A stretch of DNA of 64,000 bases, from the NCBI GenBank assembly GCA_029961685.1, contig JARWKL010000008.1:33233619-33297618 (forward strand), in the 5' to 3' direction. The position numbers and the translations under genes are program-made. This document shows, piece after piece, positions 13,574-23,099 of the stretch (its first letter is position 1; the number at the start of each line of letters is the position of its first letter). This DNA is from Aristolochia californica. Its lineage: Eukaryota > Streptophyta > Magnoliopsida > Piperales > Aristolochiaceae. Under the pieces are notes generated by a model. That model worked only from the letters and a program-made list of their open reading frames with translations, was not told where the DNA came from and did not search any database.

Positions 13574-13761
13574 TTTACAAAAAGCGGACCTAACAATCAT
13601 AGATCATCATAAATGTTGTTATCGAGTAATGATGTCTAACAACTTTTATTTTTCGTTAGAAATAACTTATGGTTTGGGAGTCAACACTTAGTCAAAAATG
13701 GCTCGCCACTTTTTCGATTATTGCAAAACCTAATATATAAAAAACTAAAAGAGTTTACAAT
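13574..13761 (+). repeat. B-specific 188-bp module (first copy)
   Basis: This is the segment that separates B from A monomers. It begins and ends with TTTACAA. It holds GATCGATTAATGATC-like sequence, ACTTATGGTTTGGGAGTC, a variable C-rich run and AACCTAATATATAAAAAACT. The A monomer reads GCCTATCCTTAA at the same point, so the module ends share only AT with the flanks. Copies follow in each B1 monomer and, on the other strand, in each B2 monomer. I do not recognise it as a known element. It has no terminal inverted repeats that I can see. Confidence 0.85.
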
Positions 13762-14980
13762 CCTTAACAATGACAGATACATTTTGGAATTATCTCTCTC
13801 AGCATCGTGCATTTCCAATTTGGATCTTCTTTTTTTTTTCAAATCCAAACTAGAGTTTTTCACTCTCCCATTTTTCTCGTAAACAAAATGATAAGGCAAA
13901 TAGATCACAATAAAATGAAAATTTTAGAGTTTATGTATGCAAAAAATTGGAAACTATAATAAATGTAAGTGAAGAAAATTATTTCACTCATTAAAAATGA
14001 GCACCAAAGTTTTGTTGTCAATGTTTGGGAAATTCCACTAGTACAACTCCTAATAGCTTGGTGGAATTTTTTAAGAAAGAGATTTCGAATTGATCCTAAC
14101 ATGTTTTAAATATGGATATGCATGTCTGAAACATGTTGAAGATGCAAATTACCTAATGGTCCAAAAATTTCTATGAGTCGAAAAAATTTAATTCTCAAGT
14201 TAACATGAGGTGGGATATTTTCCAGAGCCAAACAACCTAGTTTTTGCCTATTTACAAAAAAGGGACCAAACAATCATAGATCATCGTAAATGTTTTGATC
14301 AATTAATGCTCTGTAATGGCTATAATTTTTTTAATAAATGACTTATGGTTTGGGCATCAACAGTCAGTTTAAAATGCCCCGCGCCACCTTTTCCAATTAT
14401 TGCAAAACCTAATATAAAAAACTAAAAGAGTTTACAATCCTTAAAAATCACAGACACATTTTGGAATTGTCTCTCTCAGCATTTGTACATTTCCATTTTG
14501 GATGTTCAAGATTTTTTCAAATCCAAACTTGAGTTTTCATTCTCCCATTTTGCATCTGACCAAAAAGAAAAGGCAAATAGATCACAACAAAATGAAAATT
14601 TTAGAGTTATTTATGTCTACAAAAAATTGAAAACTATACTAGATGTAACTGAAGAAAATTATTTAACGCTATAAAAATGAACATCAAAGTTATGTCATCC
14701 ATGTTTTTCAAATTCCACAAGTACAACTCCTATTAGCTTGGTTGAACATTATAAGAAATAGATTTCTAATTGATCATAACATGTTTTATATATGGATATG
14801 GAAGCTTGAAACATGTCAAACATGCAAATGACCTATTGATCCAAAAATTTCAAGGAGTAGAAAAAAATTAAATTCTCAAGTTAACGAGCGGTGGGATATT
14901 TACCTGAGCCAAACAACCCACTTTTTGCTTATTTACAAAAAGTGGACCTTACAAACATAGATCAGCATAAATGTTGTGAT

Positions 14981-15280
14981 CGATTAATAGTGTGTAACGG
15001 CTATAATTTTTGTTAGAAATAACTTATGGTTTCGGAGTCAACACTCAGTTAAAAATGCATCGCCCTCCCTTTTACAATGATTGTAAAACCTAATACAGAA
15101 AAAACTAAAAGAGTTTACAATCCTTAAAAATCGATTAATAGTGTAACAACTATAATTTTTGTTAGAAATAACTTATGGTTTCGGAGTCAACACTCAGTTA
15201 AAAATGCATCACCCTCCCTTTTACAATGATTGTAAAACCTAATACAGAAAAAACTAAAAGAGTTTACAATCCTTAAAAAT
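14981..15280 (+). repeat. Local tandem duplication, 151-bp period
   Basis: The stretch starting CGATTAATAGTGTGTAACGG at 14981 is repeated starting CGATTAATAGTGTAACAAC at 15132. Both copies share private variants such as GGTTTCGGAGTC, AATGCATC and AATACAGAAAAAAC. The second copy differs by a 2-bp loss and a few substitutions. The duplication lies inside the 188-bp module and its right flank, and explains the 828-bp spacing of this monomer. Confidence 0.93.
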
Positions 15281-15904
15281 CACAGATACTTTTTGGAATT
15301 ATCTTTATTTGCATTTGTGCATTTCCATTTGGATGTTAAAATTTTTTTCAAATTCAAACTTCCGATTTCATTCTTCCATTTTTCTTGTAAACAAAAAGAT
15401 AAGGCAAATAGATCACAACAAAATGAAAATTTTAGAGTTTATGTATGCAAAAAAATGAAAACTATAATAAATTTAACTGAAGAAAATTATTTCACCCACC
15501 AAAAATGAACACCAAACTTTTTTTATCCATGTTTGGGAAATTTCAGTAGTACAACCCCTAATAGCTTGGTGGAATTTTATAAGAATGAGATTTCTGATTG
15601 ATCCTAAAATGTTTCAAATAAGGATATGCATGCCTAAAACATGTTGAATATGCAAATGACCTAATGATCACAAAATTTGAAGGAGTATAAAAAATTAAAT
15701 TCTCAAGTTAACGTGTGGTGGGATATTTACCCGAGCCAAACAACCTTGTTTTTGGCTGTTTACAAAAAGCGGACCTAACAATCATAGATCTTCGTAAATA
15801 TTTTGATCGAGTAGTGATCTGTAACGGCTATAATTTTTGTAGTAAATGACTTATGGTTTGGGAGTCAACACTCAGTTAAAAATGCCTCACCCTCTCCTCC
15901 CCCA

Positions 15905-15919
15905 CCCCCCCCCCCCCCC
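15905..15919 (+). repeat. Homopolymer run of 15 C
   Basis: Fifteen consecutive C residues follow a C-rich stretch (CCTCTCCTCCCCCA) inside the 188-bp module. The corresponding site in other B1 monomers has shorter C runs, for example 13 C at 16598-16610 and 6 to 7 C near 17290. In the minus-strand B2 monomers the same site reads as a G run, as at 62377-62396. The site is hypervariable, and the exact length may also be affected by sequencing error. Confidence 0.9.
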
Positions 15920-16597
15920 TTTCTGATGATTGAAAACCCTAATATTTTAAAAAATAACAGAGTTTAGAATCCTTAAAAATCACATATACTTTTTGGAATT
16001 ATCTCTCTCAGTATTTCTGCATTTCCATTTTGGATGTTCAATTTGTTTTCAAATCCAAACTTGAGTTTTTACTCTCCCATTTTTCTTGTAAACAAAATGA
16101 TAAGGACTATAGATCACAACAAAATGAAAATTTTAGAGTTGCTTATGTATGCAAAAAATTAAAAAATATAATAAATTTAAGTGAAAAAAATTATTTCACG
16201 AACTAAAAATGAACACTAAAGTTTTGTTATCCATGTTTGACAAATGCCACTAGTACAACCCCTGATAGCTTGGAGGAATTTTATAAGAAAGAGATTTCTA
16301 ATTGATCCAAACATGTTTCAAATATGGATATGCACACCAGAAACATGTTAAAGATGAAAATGACATAATGATCCAAAAATTTCAAGAAGTAGAAAAAATT
16401 AAATTCTCAGGATAATGTGTGGTGGGATATTTACCAGAGCCAAACATCCCTGTTTTTGCCTATTTACAAAAAGCGGACCTAACAATCATAGATCATCGTA
16501 AAGGTTTTGATCAATTAATGATCTAAATGGCTGTAATTGTTATAGTAAATGAGTTATTGTTTCGGAGTCAACACTAAGCTTACAATGCCTCGCGCCT

Positions 16598-16610
16598 CCC
16601 CCCCCCCCCC
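16598..16610 (+). repeat. Homopolymer run of 13 C
   Basis: This is the same position within the B1 module as the run at 15905-15919, one monomer further on. It follows CTCGCGCCT and is followed by TTTTTCCGATGATTG. Confidence 0.9.
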
Positions 16611-17106
16611 TTTTTCCGATGATTGCAAAACCTAATATATAAAAAACTAAAAGAGTTTACAATCCTTAAAAATCAGAGATACTTTTTGGAATTATCTCTC
16701 TCAGTATTTGTGCATTTCCATTTTTGGATGTTCAATTTTTTTTCAAATCCAAACTTGAGTTTTCACTTTCCCATTTTTCTCGTAAACAAAAAGATAAGGT
16801 AAATAGATCATACCAAAATGAAAATCTTATAGTTGTTTATGAAAGCAAAAAATTGAAAACTATAATAAATATAAGTAAAGAAAATTATTTCACGCTCTAA
16901 AAATGAACACCAAAGTTTTTTCATCTATGTTTTTGAAATTCCACTAGTACAACCCCTAATAGCTTGGTGGAATTTTATAAAAAAGATATTTCTAATTGAT
17001 CCTAACATGTTTCAAATATAGATATACATTCCTGAAACATGTTAAAGATGCAAATGACCTAATGATCCAAAAATTTCAAGGAGTAAAAAAAAATTAAATT
17101 CTCAAT

Positions 17107-17588
17107 TTAACATGCGGTGGGATATTTACCAGAGCCAAACAACACACTTTTTTCTATTTTACAAATAGTGGATCTAACAATCATAGATCATCGTAAATGT
17201 TTTGATCGATTAATGATCTCTAACGACCATAACTTTTGTAATAAATGACTTATGGTTTGGGAGTCAATACTTAATTAAAAATGCCTCGCCCCCCCTTTTC
17301 CAATGATTGATACCTAATATATAAAAAACTAAAATGAAAATTTTGGAGTTGTGTATGCAAGCAAAAAATTGAAAACTATAATAAATGTAAGTGAAGGAAA
17401 ATTTTTCACATTCTAAAAATAGACACCAAAGTTTTGTCATCCATGTTTTGGAAATTCCACTAGTACAACCCCTAGTAGCTTGGTGGAATTTTAGAAGAAA
17501 GAGATTTCTAATTGATCCTAACTTGTTTTAAATATGGATATGTATGCCTGAAACATGTTGAAGATGCAAATAAGCTATTGATCCAAAA
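17107..17588 (+). repeat. B1 monomer with internal deletion, interrupted by the mitochondrial insert
   Basis: This monomer has lost about 170-180 bp near 17330, where AAAAACTAAAA joins ATGAAAATTTTGGAG. The usual text GAGTTTACAATCCTTAAAAATCAC through to the AACAAAATG box is absent. It then runs normally to GATCCAAAA at 17588, where the mitochondrial insert begins. The expected continuation (GAAAAAATTAAATTCTCAAG) resumes at 17970. Confidence 0.88.
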
Positions 17589-17969
17589 CAAAGTGGTCCA
17601 AAGGACTAAAAAAATGCCCTTCTAAAAAAGTAGCGAGCCCCTCTTTCTCTCTATGACCACTTACAGCTGGAACTGAAAGTACAGACTCTCTAAGCAAAGC
17701 TACTTGCCGGACTGAAGGAATTCATTCATGAGCAGCTTTCCCGACAGCTAAAAGCCGAAAACGATAGTACGAGAGAAAGCAGAGATAGAATTTGGCCGTA
17801 GAAGGATCGAATTGTATCCGAGGAACAGGGGGATACAAAAAAGTAATAAGAGAGGCGCACAGACCAATCAATCGTATCGGTCGTATTCTTGAATTTGGAA
17901 TGAAAAGAGGAGTAATGCTTCCTAGCACGGGACACGAAATAAGACCACTTAGATCGAAAAAGCATAGAA
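17589..17969. other. Insert of mitochondrial-type DNA (NUMT) in the satellite
   Basis: These 381 bp have no match to the satellite and a balanced base composition, unlike the AT-rich array on both sides. The right half (17788-17964, minus strand) encodes a fragment of the mitochondrial respiratory subunit Nad4. The left half (17589-17787) has no gene I recognise, but its style (GTAGCGAGCCCCTCTTTC, GGAACTGAAAGTACAGAC) resembles plant mitochondrial intergenic DNA. The satellite is broken between GATCCAAAA (ends 17588) and GAAAAAATTAA (starts 17970). Only about 12 bp of the monomer (TTTCAAGGAGTA) is missing and no target-site duplication is evident. This fits end-joining capture of organelle DNA at a double-strand break rather than transposition. 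The insert lies about 190 bp from the orientation switch at 18161. A chloroplast origin is unlikely given the nad4 match. Confidence 0.88.
17788..17964 (-). pseudogene. nad4: nad4 exon 1 fragment (mitochondrial NADH dehydrogenase subunit 4)
   Basis: Read on the minus strand, 59 in-frame codons give a peptide containing DLSGLISCPVLGSI, FIPNSRIRPIRLIGLCASL, ITFLYPPV and IQFDPSTAKF. I recognise these from the N-terminal region of plant mitochondrial Nad4, a membrane subunit of respiratory complex I; the match starts about 7-8 residues in and ends near residue 66. The start codon and first residues are missing because satellite sequence begins there. After TAKF (17788) the frame runs into unrelated sequence and stops near 17722. 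Four differences from the protein as I remember it (S, T, P and R at codons 17935-17937, 17911-17913, 17878-17880 and 17818-17820) are each one C-to-U change from the expected Leu, Ile, Leu and Trp. They therefore look like unedited RNA-editing sites. The fragment cannot be functional in the nucleus. The assignment is from memory, without a database search. Confidence 0.9.
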
Positions 17970-18160
17970 GAAAAAATTAAATTCTCAAGTTAACGTGCAG
18001 AGGGATATTTATGAGAGGTAAACAACCCACTTTTTGCCTATTTACAAAAAGAGGACCTAACAATCATAGCTCATCGTAAATTTTTTCATCGATTAATGAT
18101 TTATAATGGCTATAATTTGTTTACAAAATGACTTATGGTTTGGGAGTCAACACTCGGTTA
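17970..18160 (+). repeat. B1 remnant between the insert and the orientation switch
   Basis: This resumes the B1 monomer broken by the insert: GAAAAAATTAAATTCTCAAG, then GTTAACGTGCAGAGGG at 17989, then the start of the 188-bp module (TTTACAAAAAGAGGACC and ACTTATGGTTTGGGAGTC). It stops within the module after AACACTCGGTTAAA, where plus-strand repeats end. Confidence 0.93.
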
Positions 18161-18163
18161 AAT
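18158..18163. other. Orientation switch of the satellite array
   Basis: Up to 18160 the sequence is a plus-strand B1 monomer, broken within its module. From about 18161 it is a minus-strand A2 monomer, entered in the middle (TTTTTTTGCATACATGAACTC). The expected B1 text is GTTAAAAATGCC and the expected A2 text is CAAATTTTTTTGCATAC, so the join GTTAAATTTTTTTGC shares AAA (18160-18162) with both. All earlier monomers are on the plus strand and all later ones on the minus strand. Confidence 0.95.
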
Positions 18164-21100
18164 TTTTTTGCATACATGAACTCTAAAATGTTCATGTTGT
18201 TATGCCTCATATCTTTCTTGTTTACGAGAAAAATGAGAGAGTGAGTTATGCTATGGATTTGAAAAAAAAATTTAACTTCCAAAATGGAAATGCACAAATG
18301 CTGAGAGAGATTATTCCAAAAAGTATCTGTGATTTTTAAGGATAGGAAAAAAGTGGGTTGTTTGGCCCTAGTAAATATCCAACCACTAGAGAATTTGATT
18401 TTTTCTACTCGAAATTTTTGGATCATTTGGTCACTTGCATCCTCAGCATGTTTCTGGCATGCATGTCCACCACATTTAAAGCATGTTTGGATCAGTTAGA
18501 AGTCCTTTCCTCTAAAATTCCACCAAGCTTATTATTAGGAGTTGAACTAGTCGAATTTCCCAATGATGGATAACAAAACCTTGGAGTTTATTTTTAGTGC
18601 GTTCTCTTACATTTATTATAATTTTCAACTTTTTTGCATAAAATTTTCTTTTTTTATGCCTCATATCTTTTTTGTTTACGAGAAAAATGGGAGAGTGAGT
18701 TTTGGATCTGAAAAAAAATTTGAACATCCAAAATGGAAATGCACAAATGCTGAGAGAGATAATTCCAAAAAGTATCTGTGATTTTTAAGGATAGGCAAAT
18801 AGTGGGTAGTTTGGCTTTGGTAAAAATATCCAACCACTTGAGAATTTGATTTTTCTACTCCTTGAAATTTTTGGATCATTAGGTCACTTGCATCCGCAAC
18901 ATGTTACTGGCATGCATGTACATTACATTTAAAGCTTGTTAGGATCAGTTAGAAGTCCTTTCCTATAAAATTCCACGAAGCTTATTATTAGGGTTTGTAC
19001 TAGTGGAATTTCCCAAACGTGGATAACAAAACCTTGGAGTTCAGTTTTAGTGCGTTCTCTTACATTTATTATAATTTTCAAATTTTTTTGCATAAAATTT
19101 TCATTTTGTTATGCTTCATATCTTTTTTGTTTATGAGAAAAATAGGAAAGTGAGTTTTGGATCTGAAAAAAATTTGAACATCCAAAATGGAAATGAACAA
19201 ATGCTGAGAGAGATAATTCCAAAAGTTATCTGTGATTTTTAAGGATAGGCTAAAAGTGGGTTGTTTGACTCTGCTAAATATACAACCACTTGAGAATTTG
19301 ATTTTTTCAACTCCTCGAAATTTTTGGATCATTAGGTCATTTGCATCCGCAACATATTTCTGGCATGCATGTCCACCACATTTAAAGCATGTTTGGATCA
19401 GTTAGAAGTCCTTTCCTATAAAATTCCACCAAGTTTATTATTAGGGGTTGTGCTAGTCGAATTTCCCAAACATGGATAACAAAACCGTGGAGTTCATTTT
19501 TAGTGCGTTATCTTACATTTATTATAATTTTCAAATTTTTATGCATGAAATTTTCATTTTATTATGCCTCATATCTTTTTTGTTTACGAGAAAAATGGGA
19601 GATAGAGTTTTGGATCTGGAAAAAAATTTGTACATCCAACATGGAAATGCAGAAATGCTGAGAAAGATAATTCCAAAAAGTATCTCTGATTTATAAGGAT
19701 AGGCAAAAAGTGGGTTGTTTGGCTCTAGTAAATATCCAACCACTTGAGAATTTGATTTTTTCTACTCCTCGAAATTTTTGGATCATTAGGTCATTTGCAT
19801 CCGCTACATGTTTTTGGCTTGCATGACCAGCACATTTAAAGCATGTTAGGATCAGTTAGAAGTCCTTTCCTATAAAATTCCACCAAGCTTATTATTTGGG
19901 GTTGTACAAGTGGAATTTCCCAAACGTGGATAACAAGACCTTGGAGTTCATTTTTAGTGCGTTCTCTTACATTTATTATAATTTTCAAATTTTTTGGCAT
20001 AAAATTTTCATTTTGTTATGCCTCATATCTTTTTTGTGTACGAGAAAAATGGGAAAGTGAGTTTTGGATCTGAAAAAAAATTTAAACATCCAAAATGGAA
20101 ATGGACAAATGCTGAGAGAGATAATTCCAAAAAGTATCTGTGATTTTTAAGGATAGGCTAAAAGTGGGTTGTTTGTCTCTGCTTAATATCCGACCACTTG
20201 AGAATTTGAATTTTTCTACTCCTTGGAATTTTTGGATCATTAGGTCATTTGCAACCACAGCATGTTTTGGCATGCATATCCACCACATTTAAAGCATGAT
20301 AGGATCAGTTTTGAAGTCCCTTTTCCCATAAAATTCCACCAAGCCTATTATTAGGGGTTGTACTAGTGGAATTTGCCAAACATGTATAACAAAACCTTGG
20401 AGTTCATTTTTAGTGCGTTCACTTTCATTTATTATAGTTTACAAATTTTTTTTGCATACATGAACCCTGAAATTTTCATTTTGTTATACCACATATCTTT
20501 TTTGTTTACGAGAAAAATGGAAGACAGAGTTTTGGATCTGGAAAAAAATTTGAACATCCAAAATGGAAATGCACATATGCTGAGAAAGATAATTCCAAAA
20601 AGTATCTGTGATTTTTAAGGATAGGCAAAAAGTGGGTTGTTTGGCTCTGCTTAATATCGAACCACTTGAGAATTTGATTTTTTCTACTCCTTGAAACTTT
20701 TGGATCATTAGGTCATTTGCATCCGCAACATGTTTCTGTTTTGCATGTCCACCACATTTAAAGCAAGTTAGGATCAGTTAGAAGTCCCTTTCCTATAAAA
20801 TTACATGAAGGTTATGATTTGTGGTTGTACAAGTGGAATTTCCCAAACATGGATAACAAAACCTAGGTGTTTATTTTTAGTGCGTTCTCTTACATTTATT
20901 ATAATTTTCAAATTTTTTTGCATTAACTTTTTTTTATACCTCATATCTTTTTTATTTACGAGAAAATTGGGAGAGTGAGTTTTGGATCAGGAAAAAATTT
21001 GAACATCCAAAATGGAAATGCACAAATGCTGAGAGAGTTAATTCCAAAATGTATCTGTGATTTTTAAGGATAGGCAAAAAGTGGGTTGTTTGGCTCTGCT

Positions 21101-22548
21101 AAATATCCAACCACTTGAGAATTTGATTTTTTCTACTCATTGAAATTTTTGGATCATTAGGTCACATACATCCACAACATGTTTCTGGCATGCATGTCCA
21201 CCACATTTAAAGCTTGTTAGGTTCAGTTAGAAGTCCCTTTCCTATAAAATTCCACCAAGCTTATTATTAGGGGTTGTACTAGTGGAATTTCCCAAACATA
21301 AATAACAAAACCTCGGAGTTCTTTTTTAATGCGTTCACTTATATTTATTATAGTTTTCAAATTTTATGGAAAACATGAACTCTAAATTTTTCATTTTGTT
21401 ATGCCTCATATCTTTTTTGTTTATGAAAAAAATGGCAGAGAGAGTTTTAGATCTGAAAAAAAATTTGAAAATCCAAAATAGAAATGCACAATGCTGGGAG
21501 AGATAATTCCTAAAAGTATCTGTGATTTTTAAGGATAGGCAAAAAGTGTGTTGTTTGGCTCTTGTAAATATCCAACCACTTGAGAATTTGATTTTTTCTA
21601 CTCTTGAAATTTTTAGATCATTAGGTCATTTGCCTCCGCAACATGTTTCTGGCATGCATGTCCACCACATTTAAAGCATGTTTAGATCAGTTAGAAGTCC
21701 TTTCCTATAAAATTCCACCAAACTTATTATTAGGGGTTGTACTAGTCGAATTTCCCGAACAAGGATAACAAAACCTTGGAGTTCATTTTTAGTGCCTTCT
21801 CTTACATTTATTATAATTTTCAAATTTTTTTGCATAAAAATTTCATTTTGTTATGCCTCATATCTTTTTTGTTTAGAGAAAAATGGAAGAGTGTGTTTTG
21901 GATCGGAAAAAAAATTTAAACTTCCAAAGTGGAAATGCACAGATGCTAAGAGAGATAATTCCAAAAAGTATCTGTGATTTTTAAGGAAAGGGAAAAAGTG
22001 GGTTGTTTGGCTATGGTAAATATCCAACCACTTGAGAATTTGATTTTTCTACTCCTCGAAATTTTTGGATCATTAGGTCATGTGCACCCTCAACATGTTT
22101 CTGGCATGCATGTCCACCACATTTAAAGCATGTTTGGATCAGTTAAAAGTCCTTTCCTATAAAATTTCACCAAGCTTTTTATTAGGAGTTGCACCATTCG
22201 AATTTCCCAAACATGGATAACAAAACCTTGGAGTTCATTTTTAGGGCGTTCTCTAACATTTATTATAATTTTCAAGTTTTTTGGCATAAAATTTTCATTT
22301 TGTTATGCCTCATATCTTTTTTGTTTACAAGAAAAATGGGAGAGTGAGTTTTGGATCTGAGAAAAAATTTGAACATCAAAATTGGAAATGCACAAATGCT
22401 GAGAGAGATAATTCCAAAAAGTATCTGTGATTTTTAAGGATAGGCAAAAAGTGGGTTGTTTGGCTCTAGTAAATATCCAACCACTTGAGAATTTGATTTT
22501 TTCTACTCCATGGAAATTTTGGATCATTAGGCCGCTTGCATCAACAAC

Positions 22549-22765
22549 ATGTTTCCGGCAAGCATGTCTACCACATTTAAAGTATGTTAGGATCAGTTAG
22601 AAGTCCCTTTCCTATAAAATTCCGCCAATCTTATTATTTGGAGTTGTAGTAGTGGAATTTCCCAAACATGGATAACAAAACCTTGGAGTTCATTTTTAGA
22701 ACGTTCACTTACTTTTATTATAGTTTTCTAATTTTTTTGACTTAAATTATCATTTTTTTATGCCT
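22549..22765 (-). repeat. Variant A2 segment shared with 27977-28190
   Basis: This half-monomer carries a set of private variants: TTTCCGGCA, TGTCTACCACA, TTCCGCCAAT, TTATTTGGAGTTG, TTTTTAGAACGTTC and TTTTTTTGACTT. The same set recurs at 27977-28190, about 5.43 kb away. The two copies must come from one recent ancestor, by unequal exchange or segmental duplication within the array. Confidence 0.85.
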
Positions 22766-23099
22766 CATATCTTTTTTGTTTACGAGAAAAATGGGAGAGT
22801 GAGTTTTGCTACTGAAAAAAAAATTTGAATATCTAAAATGGAAATGCACAAATGCTGAGAGAGATAATTCCAAAAAGTATCTGTGATTTTTAAGGATTGG
22901 CAAAAAGTGGGTTGTTTGGCTCTGGTAAATATCCAACCACTTGAGAATTTGATTTTTTCTACTCCTCAAAATTTTTGGATCATTAGGTCATTTGCATCCG
23001 CAACATGTTTCAGGCATGCATGTCCACCACATTTAAAGCATGTTTGGATTAGTTAGAAATCCTTTCCTATAAAATTCCACCAAACTTATTATTAGGGGT

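Larger units (their letters stand above)
13495..17588 (+). repeat. Satellite array, subfamily B1 (about 680-bp monomers)
   Basis: The A-type monomer continues, but each copy now carries an extra module between TTTGCCTAT and CCTTAAAAATCACAG. Landmarks near GTTAACGTGCGGTGGG lie at 13521, 14199, 14880, 15708, 16411, 17107 and 17989. Spacings are 678 and 681, then 828 (which includes a 151-bp local duplication), 703, 696 and 882 (which includes the mitochondrial insert and a deletion). B1 copies read GGTGGGATATTTACC where A1 reads TGGTTGGATATTTACC, and TTAAATATGGATATG where A1 reads TTAAATGTGGTGGATATG. No gene is visible. Confidence 0.95.

Noticed and set aside
13574..13761. The B module as a MITE or other transposon.
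   Set aside because: It has no terminal inverted repeats. The TTTACAA at both ends is absent from the empty A site, so it is not a target-site duplication. Origin left open.
15894..15920. C-rich run as telomeric or interstitial telomere repeat.
   Set aside because: It is a homopolymer without the CCCTAAA unit, located at a fixed place in the monomer.
17726..17965. A second minus-strand frame (79 codons) overlapping the nad4 piece.
   Set aside because: It is out of frame with the recognisable Nad4 peptide and matches nothing I know.
17792..17980. A plus-strand open frame of 62 codons over the mitochondrial insert.
   Set aside because: It is antisense to the nad4 fragment, and its end runs into satellite sequence, so it is a shadow frame.
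18000..18300. A large perfect palindrome centred on the strand switch.
   Set aside because: The left side is B1 module sequence and the right side is the middle of an A2 monomer, so the two arms do not pair around the junction.
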